Positions 18,450 to 25,938 of a stretch of DNA of 34,756 nt are shown here, in pieces. Source of the stretch: Bifidobacterium breve. Its GTDB lineage: Bacteria > Actinomycetota > Acidimicrobiia > IMCC26256 > JAENVU01. The stretch covers positions 1 to 34,756 of the forward strand of contig CAMBEL010000016.1 in NCBI GenBank assembly GCA_945865605.1. The letters run 5' to 3'. The position numbers and the translations under genes were made by a program. Numbering within the stretch: the first letter of the stretch is position 1; the number at the start of each line of letters is the position of its first letter. The notes under the pieces were generated by a model that worked only from the letters and a program-made list of their open reading frames with translations, was not told the DNA's origin and ran no database searches.

Positions 18450-18456
18450 TCACCGA

Positions 18457-19965
18457 ATGGCCATTGACAGCTTCGGCCTAGTCGTTCCTCTCTACAACGA
18501 GGCTGAGCGATTCGACGAGTACTCCCAATTGCTTGCCGACTTCATCGCCAAGCAACCGCCGGGGAGCGAACTGTTATTCGTGGACGATGGAAGTTCAGAC
18601 GGCACCCTCTTTGCGGTCAATGAACTAGTCGCTCGCTCCACCCACGTTCGCCTCCTAACGAGACCCCACGAGGGCAAAGGCGCTGCAGTGGGTGCTGGTC
18701 TGCGCGAAGTGTGCGGTGACTACCTCGGGTTTTGCGACTTAGACCTCTCCACTCCTCTCGATCAATTCGAACGAGTCATGCATGCCGCGACCCGGGCTCC
18801 TGTCCTTGCGGCCGGTTCCCGCGACCTCGCTACGTCCCGCCTACTTCGTTCGCAAAGCAAAGTGCGCGAAGCCTTGGGTCGTTCCTATAACCGATTCCTG
18901 CAAGCCACGATCACCCCTGGAATCGTCGACACGCAATGTGGAGCGAAGGTCGCAGTGCGTTCCGTTTGGGAACAGATCCTCCCCTACTGCCACGAACTCG
19001 GTTACGCATGGGATGCAGAGGCAATCGCAGTCGCTCTCGCGATCGGAATCGTCGTGCAAGAGGTACCTATCGAATGGCGGCACGACGACCGCTCAAAGGT
19101 GAACGTCTTTTCCGACGGAACCGCGATGCTCATGGCGACACGCCGCATCTCCCGCAATGCCCGCCTAGCAGCGAACGACAAGCGCGCGGCGCGCGGCGGA
19201 GAGGTGTTCGACGATGCCAATGCTGAACTCCTCATGGAAGCCGACTCCGATCACTGGTGGTTCCGCAGCAAGGCAGCGCTTGTCGCTACCGCCCTGCAAC
19301 GCGTCGACCGTGTTGCTGGGGACACGGGATGGCTAGTTGACGTAGGCGCTGGTGCTGGTGGGGTCACGGCACTTCTCGGATGGGACCCTGAACGTCTTTT
19401 GGTCATCGAAGGCAACGAATCACTCGTGCGAAAGGCCCGCAGTTCGCATGGCCTCGATGGAGTGCGTGCGGATGTCACATTGCTTCCGCTATCGAAAGAG
19501 GCTTGCTCTGTCCTTTGCCTTCTAGACGTGATCGAGCACTTAGATGATCCCGTTCCGGCACTCATGGAAGCCGCACGCGCTCTAAAACCTGGAGGCACGC
19601 TCGTAGTGAACGTGCCCGCTCACCAATGGCTCTGGAGCGCCGCGGACGAAACACTCGGACATGCACGCCGCTACACGCGCTCGGCGCTGCGCCAAGATCT
19701 CGCAGCAGCAGGCTTTGAACCATTGCTACTAACACACGTTTTCAGCTGGCTTGTGCCAGCCGTCTGGCTAAAACGACGCGTCACCAGTCGCGACACCGCT
19801 GAACTCGGCCTGGATCAGACCTCCCCGTGGCTAGATCGAATTGCAATGGTTTTCACCCGCGTTGAACGTGCACTACTCGGGCGCGTGACGCTGCCATTCG
19901 GCACATCTGTACTCTGCATTGCGCAACCCGTCCCTCAAAGGGATTCGATCAAAGTTCCAAAGTAG
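18457..19965 (+). CDS. fusion of GT2 glycosyltransferase and SAM methyltransferase
   Basis: The product is 502 residues with two enzymes in one chain. Residues 1-240 are a GT2 domain resembling polyprenyl-phosphate glucose or mannose synthases: VVPLYNEAE (9-17), VDDGSSDGT (42-50), the metal-binding FCDLDLSTPL near 90, and VDTQCGAKV. Residues 255-502 are a class I methyltransferase of the Methyltransf_23 type: DHWWFRSK, VDVGAGAGG near 294, LLDVIEHLDDP near 357 and LKPGGTLVVNVPA. The linker at residues 242-248 is encoded by a copy of the GC-rich repeat also found upstream. The start is ATG 18457, seven bases after a TACGAT box. Fusion suggests that one route makes a lipid-linked sugar and methylates it or a related product. 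Both active sites look complete. Confidence 0.88.
   Translation: MAIDSFGLVVPLYNEAERFDEYSQLLADFIAKQPPGSELLFVDDGSSDGTLFAVNELVARSTHVRLLTRPHEGKGAAVGAGLREVCGDYLGFCDLDLSTPLDQFERVMHAATRAPVLAAGSRDLATSRLLRSQSKVREALGRSYNRFLQATITPGIVDTQCGAKVAVRSVWEQILPYCHELGYAWDAEAIAVALAIGIVVQEVPIEWRHDDRSKVNVFSDGTAMLMATRRISRNARLAANDKRAARGGEVFDDANAELLMEADSDHWWFRSKAALVATALQRVDRVAGDTGWLVDVGAGAGGVTALLGWDPERLLVIEGNESLVRKARSSHGLDGVRADVTLLPLSKEACSVLCLLDVIEHLDDPVPALMEAARALKPGGTLVVNVPAHQWLWSAADETLGHARRYTRSALRQDLAAAGFEPLLLTHVFSWLVPAVWLKRRVTSRDTAELGLDQTSPWLDRIAMVFTRVERALLGRVTLPFGTSVLCIAQPVPQRDSIKVPK
19182..19199. repeat. GC-rich repeat inside the GT2-methyltransferase linker
   Basis: GCGCGCGGCGCGCGGCGG repeats the same 7-bp unit as the array at 18400-18423, here inside the coding frame and encoding Arg-Ala-Ala-Arg-Gly-Gly between the two domains. 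Confidence 0.7.
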
Positions 19966-21766
19966 GCGGCCCAACGAACACCGCTGCAGGCCCACCGATC
20001 AACAACAACTCTTCGAGAAGTCGCTTCGTTGCGAGTGGGTTGCGCGGGTCATATGCGGCGACGAACAGATTCTTATCTACGTTTTCGACGACATCATCCA
20101 GGCCGGCCGAACGTAGTTGCGCGATGGCTTCTCGCCGTAGTTGCTTGTACCTTGCGCGATCTTGGCTCGTGCGTAGATCTACAAACGCGACTTCTTTGTA
20201 CTCAGGTTTGCCACGCCACTTTGCAACTTCGTCCCCTTGGGCCAGATGAACTGTTGCAGTCGCATCTTCTAGTGCGCGCACACGATGCTGGGTTGTAACT
20301 ACACGCAATGCGTCTACCGTGCCGACGTCAAATCCGCTGCGTTCAAGTTCCGAAAGTAGCCCATACCCGAGCGACCCGAGTCGCTTAGTCAGCGTCCATG
20401 TAACCAGCAGGCGACCATCGCGATCCGCTCCAGGTAGGTCACCGGCATCTAGCGCTAGGACAGTTTCGGGAACAAGCGTGCGCAACGGCATAGCGACATC
20501 TGCTTCAGGTGCTTCAACTTTGGACGCTGCGACCGTGAAAACAGCCAGAAACACAATGGTCGCCGTTACCAGGCTGGCGACCAAACCAGTGCGCGCTTTT
20601 CGTAGTTGATACACGCTTAACCGCTGCGCGCAAAGCAACGCGGCAGACCATCCGATTGCCACCAACATGAGTCCGCAAACGCTCCAGCCCCAAAGCATCA
20701 GGTAGTACCAGACAAACCCAAAAATGCGCCCGATTGATGCCGCCCCAAGCACGACTGCGACGCCGATCACCAGATCAATCCTGAGCAACGTTCGGGCCTG
20801 CGGTTGGCTGCGCTCTTTCCACGGAACGATCACCGAAGCCATCCAGATGACCAGTAATACAAGTCCACCTACAATGCTTCCGCCCGAGGCGTCTTGACCC
20901 GCTAAGAGTCGCCAAGGATTCAGATGGACGAGCAACAACTCGACTCCCCGACCTAGCCCAATCGGGTCTAGTGGAGGTCTCGTGAAGTACTCCCAAATAA
21001 TCGTCAGGTTGCCGCGGTCATTCGTAAGTTCCTGAACTACGGGTGCCAGCCACAACAGCACTCCAAGTGCAACGCCGCCCAGGGTCCATGTGAGTACACG
21101 GCGCCGCAACGCACCATCTGCACCAGCTCGCGCGAATCGCAATGCGAGAACAACTGCGACCACTAAACCGAGGCCTCCTACAAGAGCTGCATAGGAGATG
21201 TGGGTCTGCACGCAGAATGTCCCGGCAAAAACGGCAACGGGCAACATCGGCATGTCTTCGTCAAGAACAGATATGACGGCGAGAAGGAACACAACGAACC
21301 ACAACATCGGCAGGTACGGATTCCATGGCTGCGTGAGATACGACGGCCCATACAAACAGACCAGAGCCCCCAAGACCGCTCCAACTGCGACAAGCAGAAC
21401 CAGGCCCCCACGTCGCTGGGCTATCCAGAGAGCCGCACCTATCGCAAGAGAATTGAGAAACGCGGCGGCCGCCGTCATTGCCCAGGCCGTGGATCCCAAT
21501 AACGCATACACGGGCCAGAGGGCCCAGAAGCTCAACGCCCCAGGGTGACTTCCTTCCAGGAAGCCGCCTATACGCCCAGGAAGGCCGACCATCGGGAAGT
21601 TTCCCGATCCAACGTCACGGATTCTCAACTCCGTCTGTGCCAAATCGAGCACAGGGAAGTATCGAGCCCGCGACAACCCAACGAGTGCCACTACAAACGG
21701 CACTGCGAACAGTGCCCAAAGTCCCAAGACCGCGATCCACGATCGGTCGCCGTCACGCGTCTTCAT
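19949..21766 (-). CDS. polytopic GT-C-like glycosyltransferase, paralogue 3
   Basis: The product is 605 residues and is a clear paralogue of the 6006-7847 protein over its whole length. The first outside loop has D41, E46 and RDV (50-52), then GLPGRIG (61-67) and SHPG (73-76). TQPWNPY and QTHISY follow. The C-terminal outside domain ends in a segment similar to its paralogue, with GGPAAVFVGPP here and LGQDSAVFIVPTG there. A TATGAT box eight bases before ATG 21766 indicates a leaderless transcript. It is a single gene, converging with the GT2-methyltransferase fusion and overlapping it by 17 bases. Transfer of a sugar from a polyprenyl phosphate outside the membrane is inferred from the GT-C layout; donor and acceptor are unknown. 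Confidence 0.8.
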   Translation of the reverse strand: MKTRDGDRSWIAVLGLWALFAVPFVVALVGLSRARYFPVLDLAQTELRIRDVGSGNFPMVGLPGRIGGFLEGSHPGALSFWALWPVYALLGSTAWAMTAAAAFLNSLAIGAALWIAQRRGGLVLLVAVGAVLGALVCLYGPSYLTQPWNPYLPMLWFVVFLLAVISVLDEDMPMLPVAVFAGTFCVQTHISYAALVGGLGLVVAVVLALRFARAGADGALRRRVLTWTLGGVALGVLLWLAPVVQELTNDRGNLTIIWEYFTRPPLDPIGLGRGVELLLVHLNPWRLLAGQDASGGSIVGGLVLLVIWMASVIVPWKERSQPQARTLLRIDLVIGVAVVLGAASIGRIFGFVWYYLMLWGWSVCGLMLVAIGWSAALLCAQRLSVYQLRKARTGLVASLVTATIVFLAVFTVAASKVEAPEADVAMPLRTLVPETVLALDAGDLPGADRDGRLLVTWTLTKRLGSLGYGLLSELERSGFDVGTVDALRVVTTQHRVRALEDATATVHLAQGDEVAKWRGKPEYKEVAFVDLRTSQDRARYKQLRREAIAQLRSAGLDDVVENVDKNLFVAAYDPRNPLATKRLLEELLLIGGPAAVFVGPPTLEL

Positions 21767-21774
21767 CTGAGGTA

Positions 21775-21780
21775 ATCATA
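21775..21780 (-). promoter_or_regulatory. -10 box of a probably leaderless transcript
   Basis: TATGAT on the minus strand is followed by eight bases and the ATG at 21766, the same spacing as at 9816-9830. No ribosome binding site is present. Confidence 0.6.
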
Positions 21781-21795
21781 CCGGTGCACGCTTAC

Positions 21796-21809
21796 CTGCA
21801 CGCGTGCAG
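21796..21809. promoter_or_regulatory. perfect 14-bp palindrome, candidate operator
   Basis: CTGCACGCGTGCAG is its own reverse complement. It lies between the divergent -10 boxes at 21780-21775 and 21825-21830 and covers the expected -35 position of both promoters, so one dimeric regulator bound here could control both genes. Confidence 0.5.
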
Positions 21810-21824
21810 CCCCATGTGTGCTGG

Positions 21825-21830
21825 TACCCT
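21825..21830 (+). promoter_or_regulatory. candidate -10 box for leader ORF and 21878 gene
   Basis: TACCCT fits TAnnnT and is nine bases before ATG 21840. It is GC-richer than the other boxes in the window, and no good -35 box was seen. Confidence 0.35.
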
Positions 21831-21839
21831 CGACAACCC

Positions 21840-21881
21840 ATGCAAAGCACCGGGAGACACGCAAAGCACTGGGCTCGATGA
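21840..21881 (+). CDS. possible 13-residue leader ORF coupled to the 21878 gene
   Basis: ATG 21840 opens a 13-codon frame encoding MQSTGRHAKHWAR, ending in TGA at 21879-21881. The stop overlaps the ATG of the next gene (21878) as ATGA, the same coupling used between many genes here. The TACCCT box nine bases upstream would give a leaderless transcript. The larger gene has no ribosome binding site of its own, so it may depend on ribosomes finishing this leader. A chance ORF of this size cannot be excluded. Confidence 0.35.
   Translation: MQSTGRHAKHWAR
21842..21869 (+). repeat. 9-bp direct repeat GCAAAGCAC
   Basis: GCAAAGCAC occurs at 21842-21850 and 21861-21869, a 19-base period, within the short leader ORF. 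It may be a regulatory pair or a small duplication. Confidence 0.6.
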
Positions 21882-23575
21882 CCGCCATTACTACCCGGAT
21901 AGGCCGGATGACGCGCTGGTTCCCAACGCTCACTTCGCGCCAAAAGAACTGGCTCTGCTTCGGCGTGATCGCAGTAGTTGTAATTACCCCGCTTCGGGGA
22001 CTCCTGCGCGTTCAGGGAGCTCCCATGGAAGAGGGCTTCATGCTTGTCTTCCCAGAACGCGTACTCGCGGGTGATCTGCCCAACCGTGACTTCTTACATC
22101 TATATGGGCCGGGAAGCCTGTGGGCGCTCGCTGCATGGTTCAAGGTGTTCGGCGTCAATCTCACGGCCGAACGCATCTTCGGACTCCTTCAAATACTCGG
22201 CGTGGTGCTCGGGATCTACGCACTCGCGCGTTACTGGGGCCGTACCGTCGCTTTGCCGTGCGCACTGCTCGCATTCGCATTCGTGCTTCCACCGCTTGCA
22301 CTAACCGCTCTTGCATGGGTCGGCGCTGTAGCGCTCGGCCTACTCGGTTTGGTTGCCACTCTCGAAGGCCGTCGCCGTCTCGAAACGCAGCCGAAGTCTG
22401 CACTTCGATGGGCATTGCTCGGTGGCATCGTGTTTGGGCTAGCCGTCACGTTTCGACTGGACTTAATTACCGCCGTACTCCTCGCGGGAGGAGTTGCGCT
22501 TTGGAGCACGAACAGCAAATTTGCCAAGCGAACCATTGGAGGGTTTGCCCTAGGAGTCAGCCCCTACCTGATCCATCTGCTGACCGCAGGACCATCGACA
22601 GTGTTTCGGGGAATGGTTCTCGATCCAGTAGTGAACCTACGCGGAGGACGACGCCTACCTATACCACCAACCTGGGACCACCTCGATGGATTCTTGCAGC
22701 GGTCACAGGCCACCATCCCACCCGATTGGCCCATCCCATCGCTAGGTACCCCCCAACAGATCACTGTCTGGTTCTTCGCACTTATCTTGACCATCGTTGT
22801 GCTTGTCGTGATCGGCGTGTGGGCGGTGCGACGCGATCGTTCGCGATTCGAAGCGCGCGTCCTTCTCGCGGTTGGTCTATTTAGCCTGGGGATCGCCCCT
22901 CAAGCCTTTCAACGTGTTGATTCGGCGCACTTCGGTTGGGTCAGTTGTGTAGCTATCGCATTCCTGCCTGTCGCGTTAGCGGAACTGTTGCGCGCGAAAC
23001 GGCCGCTGTGGTCTCTGCGCCGCGTCAACCTCACCGCTGCCATATCTGTGCTGTTGGGCGTCATGTTGTTGATCCCATATTTCACTTCGTGGTCGTACGT
23101 CGACTTCGCTGCACAAACATTTGGCAAACACCGCGTCGCCCTAAAGATCGAACGTAACGGGCGCGTCTTTTATTACGGGCGATGGGATGTACAACAAGCG
23201 GCCACTGAACTGCTTCATGACGTGCCCAAATATGCGACACCGGGTGATCGCCTCTTCATCGGCACCTCGGACTTGCGCAAAACCCCGTACTCCGACGCGT
23301 GGCTCTATTACCTGTTACCCGAGTTCCCACCGGGCACCTACTACATAGAAATGGACCCCGGCGTTGCCAATTCATCGCGCGGGCAACTGGCTAGAGACCT
23401 CGCAAGGTCGGACATTGTGATCCTCTCTTCCGTGTGGGACAACTGGAGAGAACCAAATGGCTCCCGTGACATTGGTTCGAACAGAGCTAACGAAGTCCTC
23501 GCTCGCGACTTCTGCGAGATCAAAAACTACGGCGGTCTCTACACGCTCTACAGAAGATGCGACAGAGCTGGTTAA
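21878..23575 (+). CDS. polytopic GT-C-like membrane glycosyltransferase
   Basis: The product is 565 residues with a membrane segment at about 26-44, many more up to about 410, and an outside C-terminal domain. The first loop has EE (51-52), RD (70-71) and LYGPGS (76-80), a layout like other GT-C enzymes that use polyprenyl-linked sugars. It lacks PWNP and QTHxxY, so it is not a close paralogue of the three large proteins nearby. The frame is open to 21818. I chose ATG 21878 because it overlaps the end of a short leader ORF, and the sequence before it is not protein-like. Its stop TAA shares the palindrome TTAA with the stop of the convergent GT2 gene. It is likely an envelope glycan enzyme of unknown specificity. 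Confidence 0.78.
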   Translation: MTAITTRIGRMTRWFPTLTSRQKNWLCFGVIAVVVITPLRGLLRVQGAPMEEGFMLVFPERVLAGDLPNRDFLHLYGPGSLWALAAWFKVFGVNLTAERIFGLLQILGVVLGIYALARYWGRTVALPCALLAFAFVLPPLALTALAWVGAVALGLLGLVATLEGRRRLETQPKSALRWALLGGIVFGLAVTFRLDLITAVLLAGGVALWSTNSKFAKRTIGGFALGVSPYLIHLLTAGPSTVFRGMVLDPVVNLRGGRRLPIPPTWDHLDGFLQRSQATIPPDWPIPSLGTPQQITVWFFALILTIVVLVVIGVWAVRRDRSRFEARVLLAVGLFSLGIAPQAFQRVDSAHFGWVSCVAIAFLPVALAELLRAKRPLWSLRRVNLTAAISVLLGVMLLIPYFTSWSYVDFAAQTFGKHRVALKIERNGRVFYYGRWDVQQAATELLHDVPKYATPGDRLFIGTSDLRKTPYSDAWLYYLLPEFPPGTYYIEMDPGVANSSRGQLARDLARSDIVILSSVWDNWREPNGSRDIGSNRANEVLARDFCEIKNYGGLYTLYRRCDRAG

Positions 23576-24300
23576 CGCGACCGGCGCTTCCTGAATCGGT
23601 CACGGATCCCCCACCAAGTCACGAGACCCATCTCTTCGATCATCACAGCAAACGACATCTTCGATTGTCCGCGCACGCGATCAGTAAATGCAATCGGCAC
23701 CTCAACGATCGTGCCGCCGATACTCGCCACGCGGTAAGCAAGCTCGATTTGGAATCCATAGCCCTTGGCCCGAGTTCCCGAATAATCGACTGCACGCAAA
23801 GTCTCCGCACGGAATGCTCTGTAGCCCGCTGTCGCGTCCTTTACACCGGTCTTCAACATGAAACCGGTGTAAAGGTTCCCGTACTTCGAAAGCGCCCTAC
23901 GCCTCTTCGGCCAGTTTGGAATTGAACCGCCAGGCACGTACCGCGATCCAATGACCAAATCGGCACCGGCTTCAATTGCAGCAATCAACTGAGGCAGCAC
24001 CAGCGGGTCATGGCTCAGGTCGGCATCAATCTGGATCAACGTGTCGTAACCGCGGGCCATGCCAACTGCGAAACCGGCTCGATAGGCGTTACCGAGGCCG
24101 CGTTTCTCGGGACGGCGCAATACCTCGATACCGCCGAGTTCGGCGGCGACGCGCTCCGCGATGTCGGCGGTACCGTCGGGACTGTTGTCGTCGAGAACGA
24201 GGATGTCTACGCCAGGCACGGCAGCGCGGGCGCGGCGTAAAAACTCTTCAATATTCTGCGCCTCAATATAGGTAGGAGTACAAACAAGGACCCGACTCAT
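23572..24300 (-). CDS. polyprenyl-phosphate mannose synthase-like GT2
   Basis: The product is 242 residues with the layout of dolichyl- or polyprenyl-phosphate mannose synthases (DPM1, Ppm1 catalytic domain): PTYIEAQNI (9-17), LDDNSPDGTAD (36-46), RGLGNAYRAGF (67-77), QIDADLSHDP (90-99), GSRYVPGG and GYGFQIEL. No membrane segment is seen, as in the soluble Ppm1 catalytic domain. The enzyme would move mannose from GDP-mannose to polyprenyl phosphate on the cytoplasmic face, supplying donor to the GT-C enzymes around it. ATG 24300 overlaps the upstream stop as ATGA, with GGGAG nine bases before it. It is the last gene of the minus-strand cluster from 28676. Mannose is the most likely sugar, but glucose or galactose cannot be ruled out. 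Confidence 0.9.
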   Translation of the reverse strand: MSRVLVCTPTYIEAQNIEEFLRRARAAVPGVDILVLDDNSPDGTADIAERVAAELGGIEVLRRPEKRGLGNAYRAGFAVGMARGYDTLIQIDADLSHDPLVLPQLIAAIEAGADLVIGSRYVPGGSIPNWPKRRRALSKYGNLYTGFMLKTGVKDATAGYRAFRAETLRAVDYSGTRAKGYGFQIELAYRVASIGGTIVEVPIAFTDRVRGQSKMSFAVMIEEMGLVTWWGIRDRFRKRRSR

Positions 24301-25871
24301 TGGCCAGACTCCCGACGTCGTGTTGCGGCAGCATCGATCGAATCGCGCGACAGCACAGGGGCATCGCGGCCGGTGCGGGCTTCTGCGCCGTCCGTTTTCT
24401 CCTCGTGATACTCGTCGTCGACATTGACGGACCAAGTGTCGTGATGGGCACCCAGGATGTTCTCCACCGACAGCATCGCGGTATACATCGAATGGTCTTG
24501 ATTGTTGTAACGATGCATTCCGTTGCGCCCTACGGGAAAGACGTTCACGGCATTATCCGCCAACCACAATCTCATAATCTCCACGTTACGCTTGTAGTGC
24601 TCGTCATAGACGGGGTATGCCTTCGGCATCCTCACGACGTAACCGGCTTCGACACGTGAAGAGTCGGCAAGGCCCAACTTTTCAAGCTCGACCTTGGCCT
24701 GAGCGATCAACTCGTCGTCCGGTTTTGTCCACATCGCGTCGCCTTCAAGCACGAAGAATTCTAGGCCGAGACAGGTGCGGCCTTCCTTTACTAAGTACGG
24801 GGACCACGACCCGAAATTTTGGATACGCCCGACCGAAACGTCAGGGTCATGAATGTAGATCCAGTTATCCGGGAACGAGTATTCCTGTGGCACAACCAGC
24901 GCCACGGTTATGAAGTCGCGATATGTCAACCCGGCCGCGGCTGCAAGCACTTCGGCGGGAGGCTCTGGGTCCATGCCGCGCAGCAGCGCACCGAACGGCA
25001 TGGACGAAATCACATGCGTGCAGTCATATGTGCTAGCTACGCCATCTTTTTCTGCCGTCACACTGACCGCGCGCCCGCCTTCAAGGCGCACGCCAGTCAC
25101 TGCCGTGTTCATGGCGACGGAAGTCCCGGTTGCGGTGACCAACTCGGTGGCCTTCTCCCACATTTGACCAGGCCCGTACTTGGGATAGTTGAACTCTTCG
25201 ATCAAACTTGTGACTTGAGCGTTTCTTCCCTTGCGCGCCTTGAGCTTCTTCGGAGTTAACGCATCAATCCCTGCACGCATGAGGGACATGTTCTTGATTC
25301 GCTGCGCCCCGAAGTCTGCCGAGAGTTCCGATGCTGGGACTCCCCAAACCTTCTCGTTATAGGTCTTGAAGAAGTGCTCGTACAGCCTCCAACCGAAACG
25401 CGACGCAATAAATCCTTCGAGGTTGGTCTGATCCTTCGGTGGATGCACTCTCACCCACAAATAAGAACCGACGCATCGAATCGCCTCGACTAGTCCAAGG
25501 TTGCGTAGCGCATTCATTGGAACTAGCGGGTAGTCGTACAGCTTGCCCTCGTAGTAGATACGGCTCATGCGTGGTCGCTGAAGAAACTCGTCCTCGCCAA
25601 GAATCTCGAACCACAGGTCATCGACCGGCGTCACCTTCGTAAAGAAGCGGTGACCTCCAATATCGAAGCGCCAACCGTCGCGCTCGACGGTCCTGCTAAT
25701 CCCGCCTACGACTGAATCAGCCTCGAGCACAGTAGATGTAAGACCGCGCTTCGACAACATGTAGGCAGCGGTCAGACCGGCGGGGCCTGCACCTATGACA
25801 ACGACAGAAAGCGCGCCTGTTACCTCGCCGGTCGAAGCGCCGCTTAAGTCGTTCGTGCCGTTATGTGCCAT
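24297..25871 (-). CDS. FAD-dependent amine-oxidase/UDP-galactopyranose mutase-like flavoprotein
   Basis: The product is 524 residues. It begins with a Rossmann FAD site, VVVIGAGPAGLTAAY (about 24-38), then LEADSVVGGISRT and FDIGGHRFF, which bind FAD. YNEKVWGVP and the C-terminal GRNGMHRYNNQDHSM resemble UDP-galactopyranose mutase and related sugar flavoenzymes. It is longer than true mutases (about 370-400 residues) and matches what I recall as the PRK07208 group, found beside glycosyltransferases. The role is probably redox or isomerisation chemistry on a nucleotide sugar or lipid-linked sugar, not proven. The C-terminal 35 residues are charged and probably disordered. It overlaps the polyprenyl-phosphate mannose synthase gene by four bases. 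A TACGAT box at 25916-25911 gives it a possible promoter of its own. Confidence 0.85.
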   Translation of the reverse strand: MAHNGTNDLSGASTGEVTGALSVVVIGAGPAGLTAAYMLSKRGLTSTVLEADSVVGGISRTVERDGWRFDIGGHRFFTKVTPVDDLWFEILGEDEFLQRPRMSRIYYEGKLYDYPLVPMNALRNLGLVEAIRCVGSYLWVRVHPPKDQTNLEGFIASRFGWRLYEHFFKTYNEKVWGVPASELSADFGAQRIKNMSLMRAGIDALTPKKLKARKGRNAQVTSLIEEFNYPKYGPGQMWEKATELVTATGTSVAMNTAVTGVRLEGGRAVSVTAEKDGVASTYDCTHVISSMPFGALLRGMDPEPPAEVLAAAAGLTYRDFITVALVVPQEYSFPDNWIYIHDPDVSVGRIQNFGSWSPYLVKEGRTCLGLEFFVLEGDAMWTKPDDELIAQAKVELEKLGLADSSRVEAGYVVRMPKAYPVYDEHYKRNVEIMRLWLADNAVNVFPVGRNGMHRYNNQDHSMYTAMLSVENILGAHHDTWSVNVDDEYHEEKTDGAEARTGRDAPVLSRDSIDAAATRRRESGQ

Positions 25872-25910
25872 CCGTCGCGAAGTCCCGGTAGTCGGTCACG
25901 AAACATTGGC

Positions 25911-25916
25911 ATCGTA
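25911..25916 (-). promoter_or_regulatory. candidate internal -10 box
   Basis: TACGAT on the minus strand lies in the 67-base gap between the PIG-V-like and flavoprotein genes, giving a start near 25904 and a leader of about 33 bases. TTGAGT is upstream at a long 20-base spacing. Confidence 0.4.
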
Positions 25917-25938
25917 TCCGGCCGCAACCCGTAGACAC

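Noticed and set aside
21478-22074. 198-codon plus-strand frame spanning the divergent region
   Set aside because: It crosses two promoters and overlaps two convincing genes in other frames; no ribosome binding site or motif.
22120-22884. 254-codon open frame in another plus frame
   Set aside because: It is inside the GT-C gene at 21878-23575. Its product is Arg- and Pro-rich without motifs, as expected of a shifted frame in GC-rich DNA.
24297-25871. Assignment as a true UDP-galactopyranose mutase (glf)
   Set aside because: The protein is over 100 residues longer than mutases and its N-terminal motifs fit the wider amine-oxidase-like group better, so no gene symbol is given.
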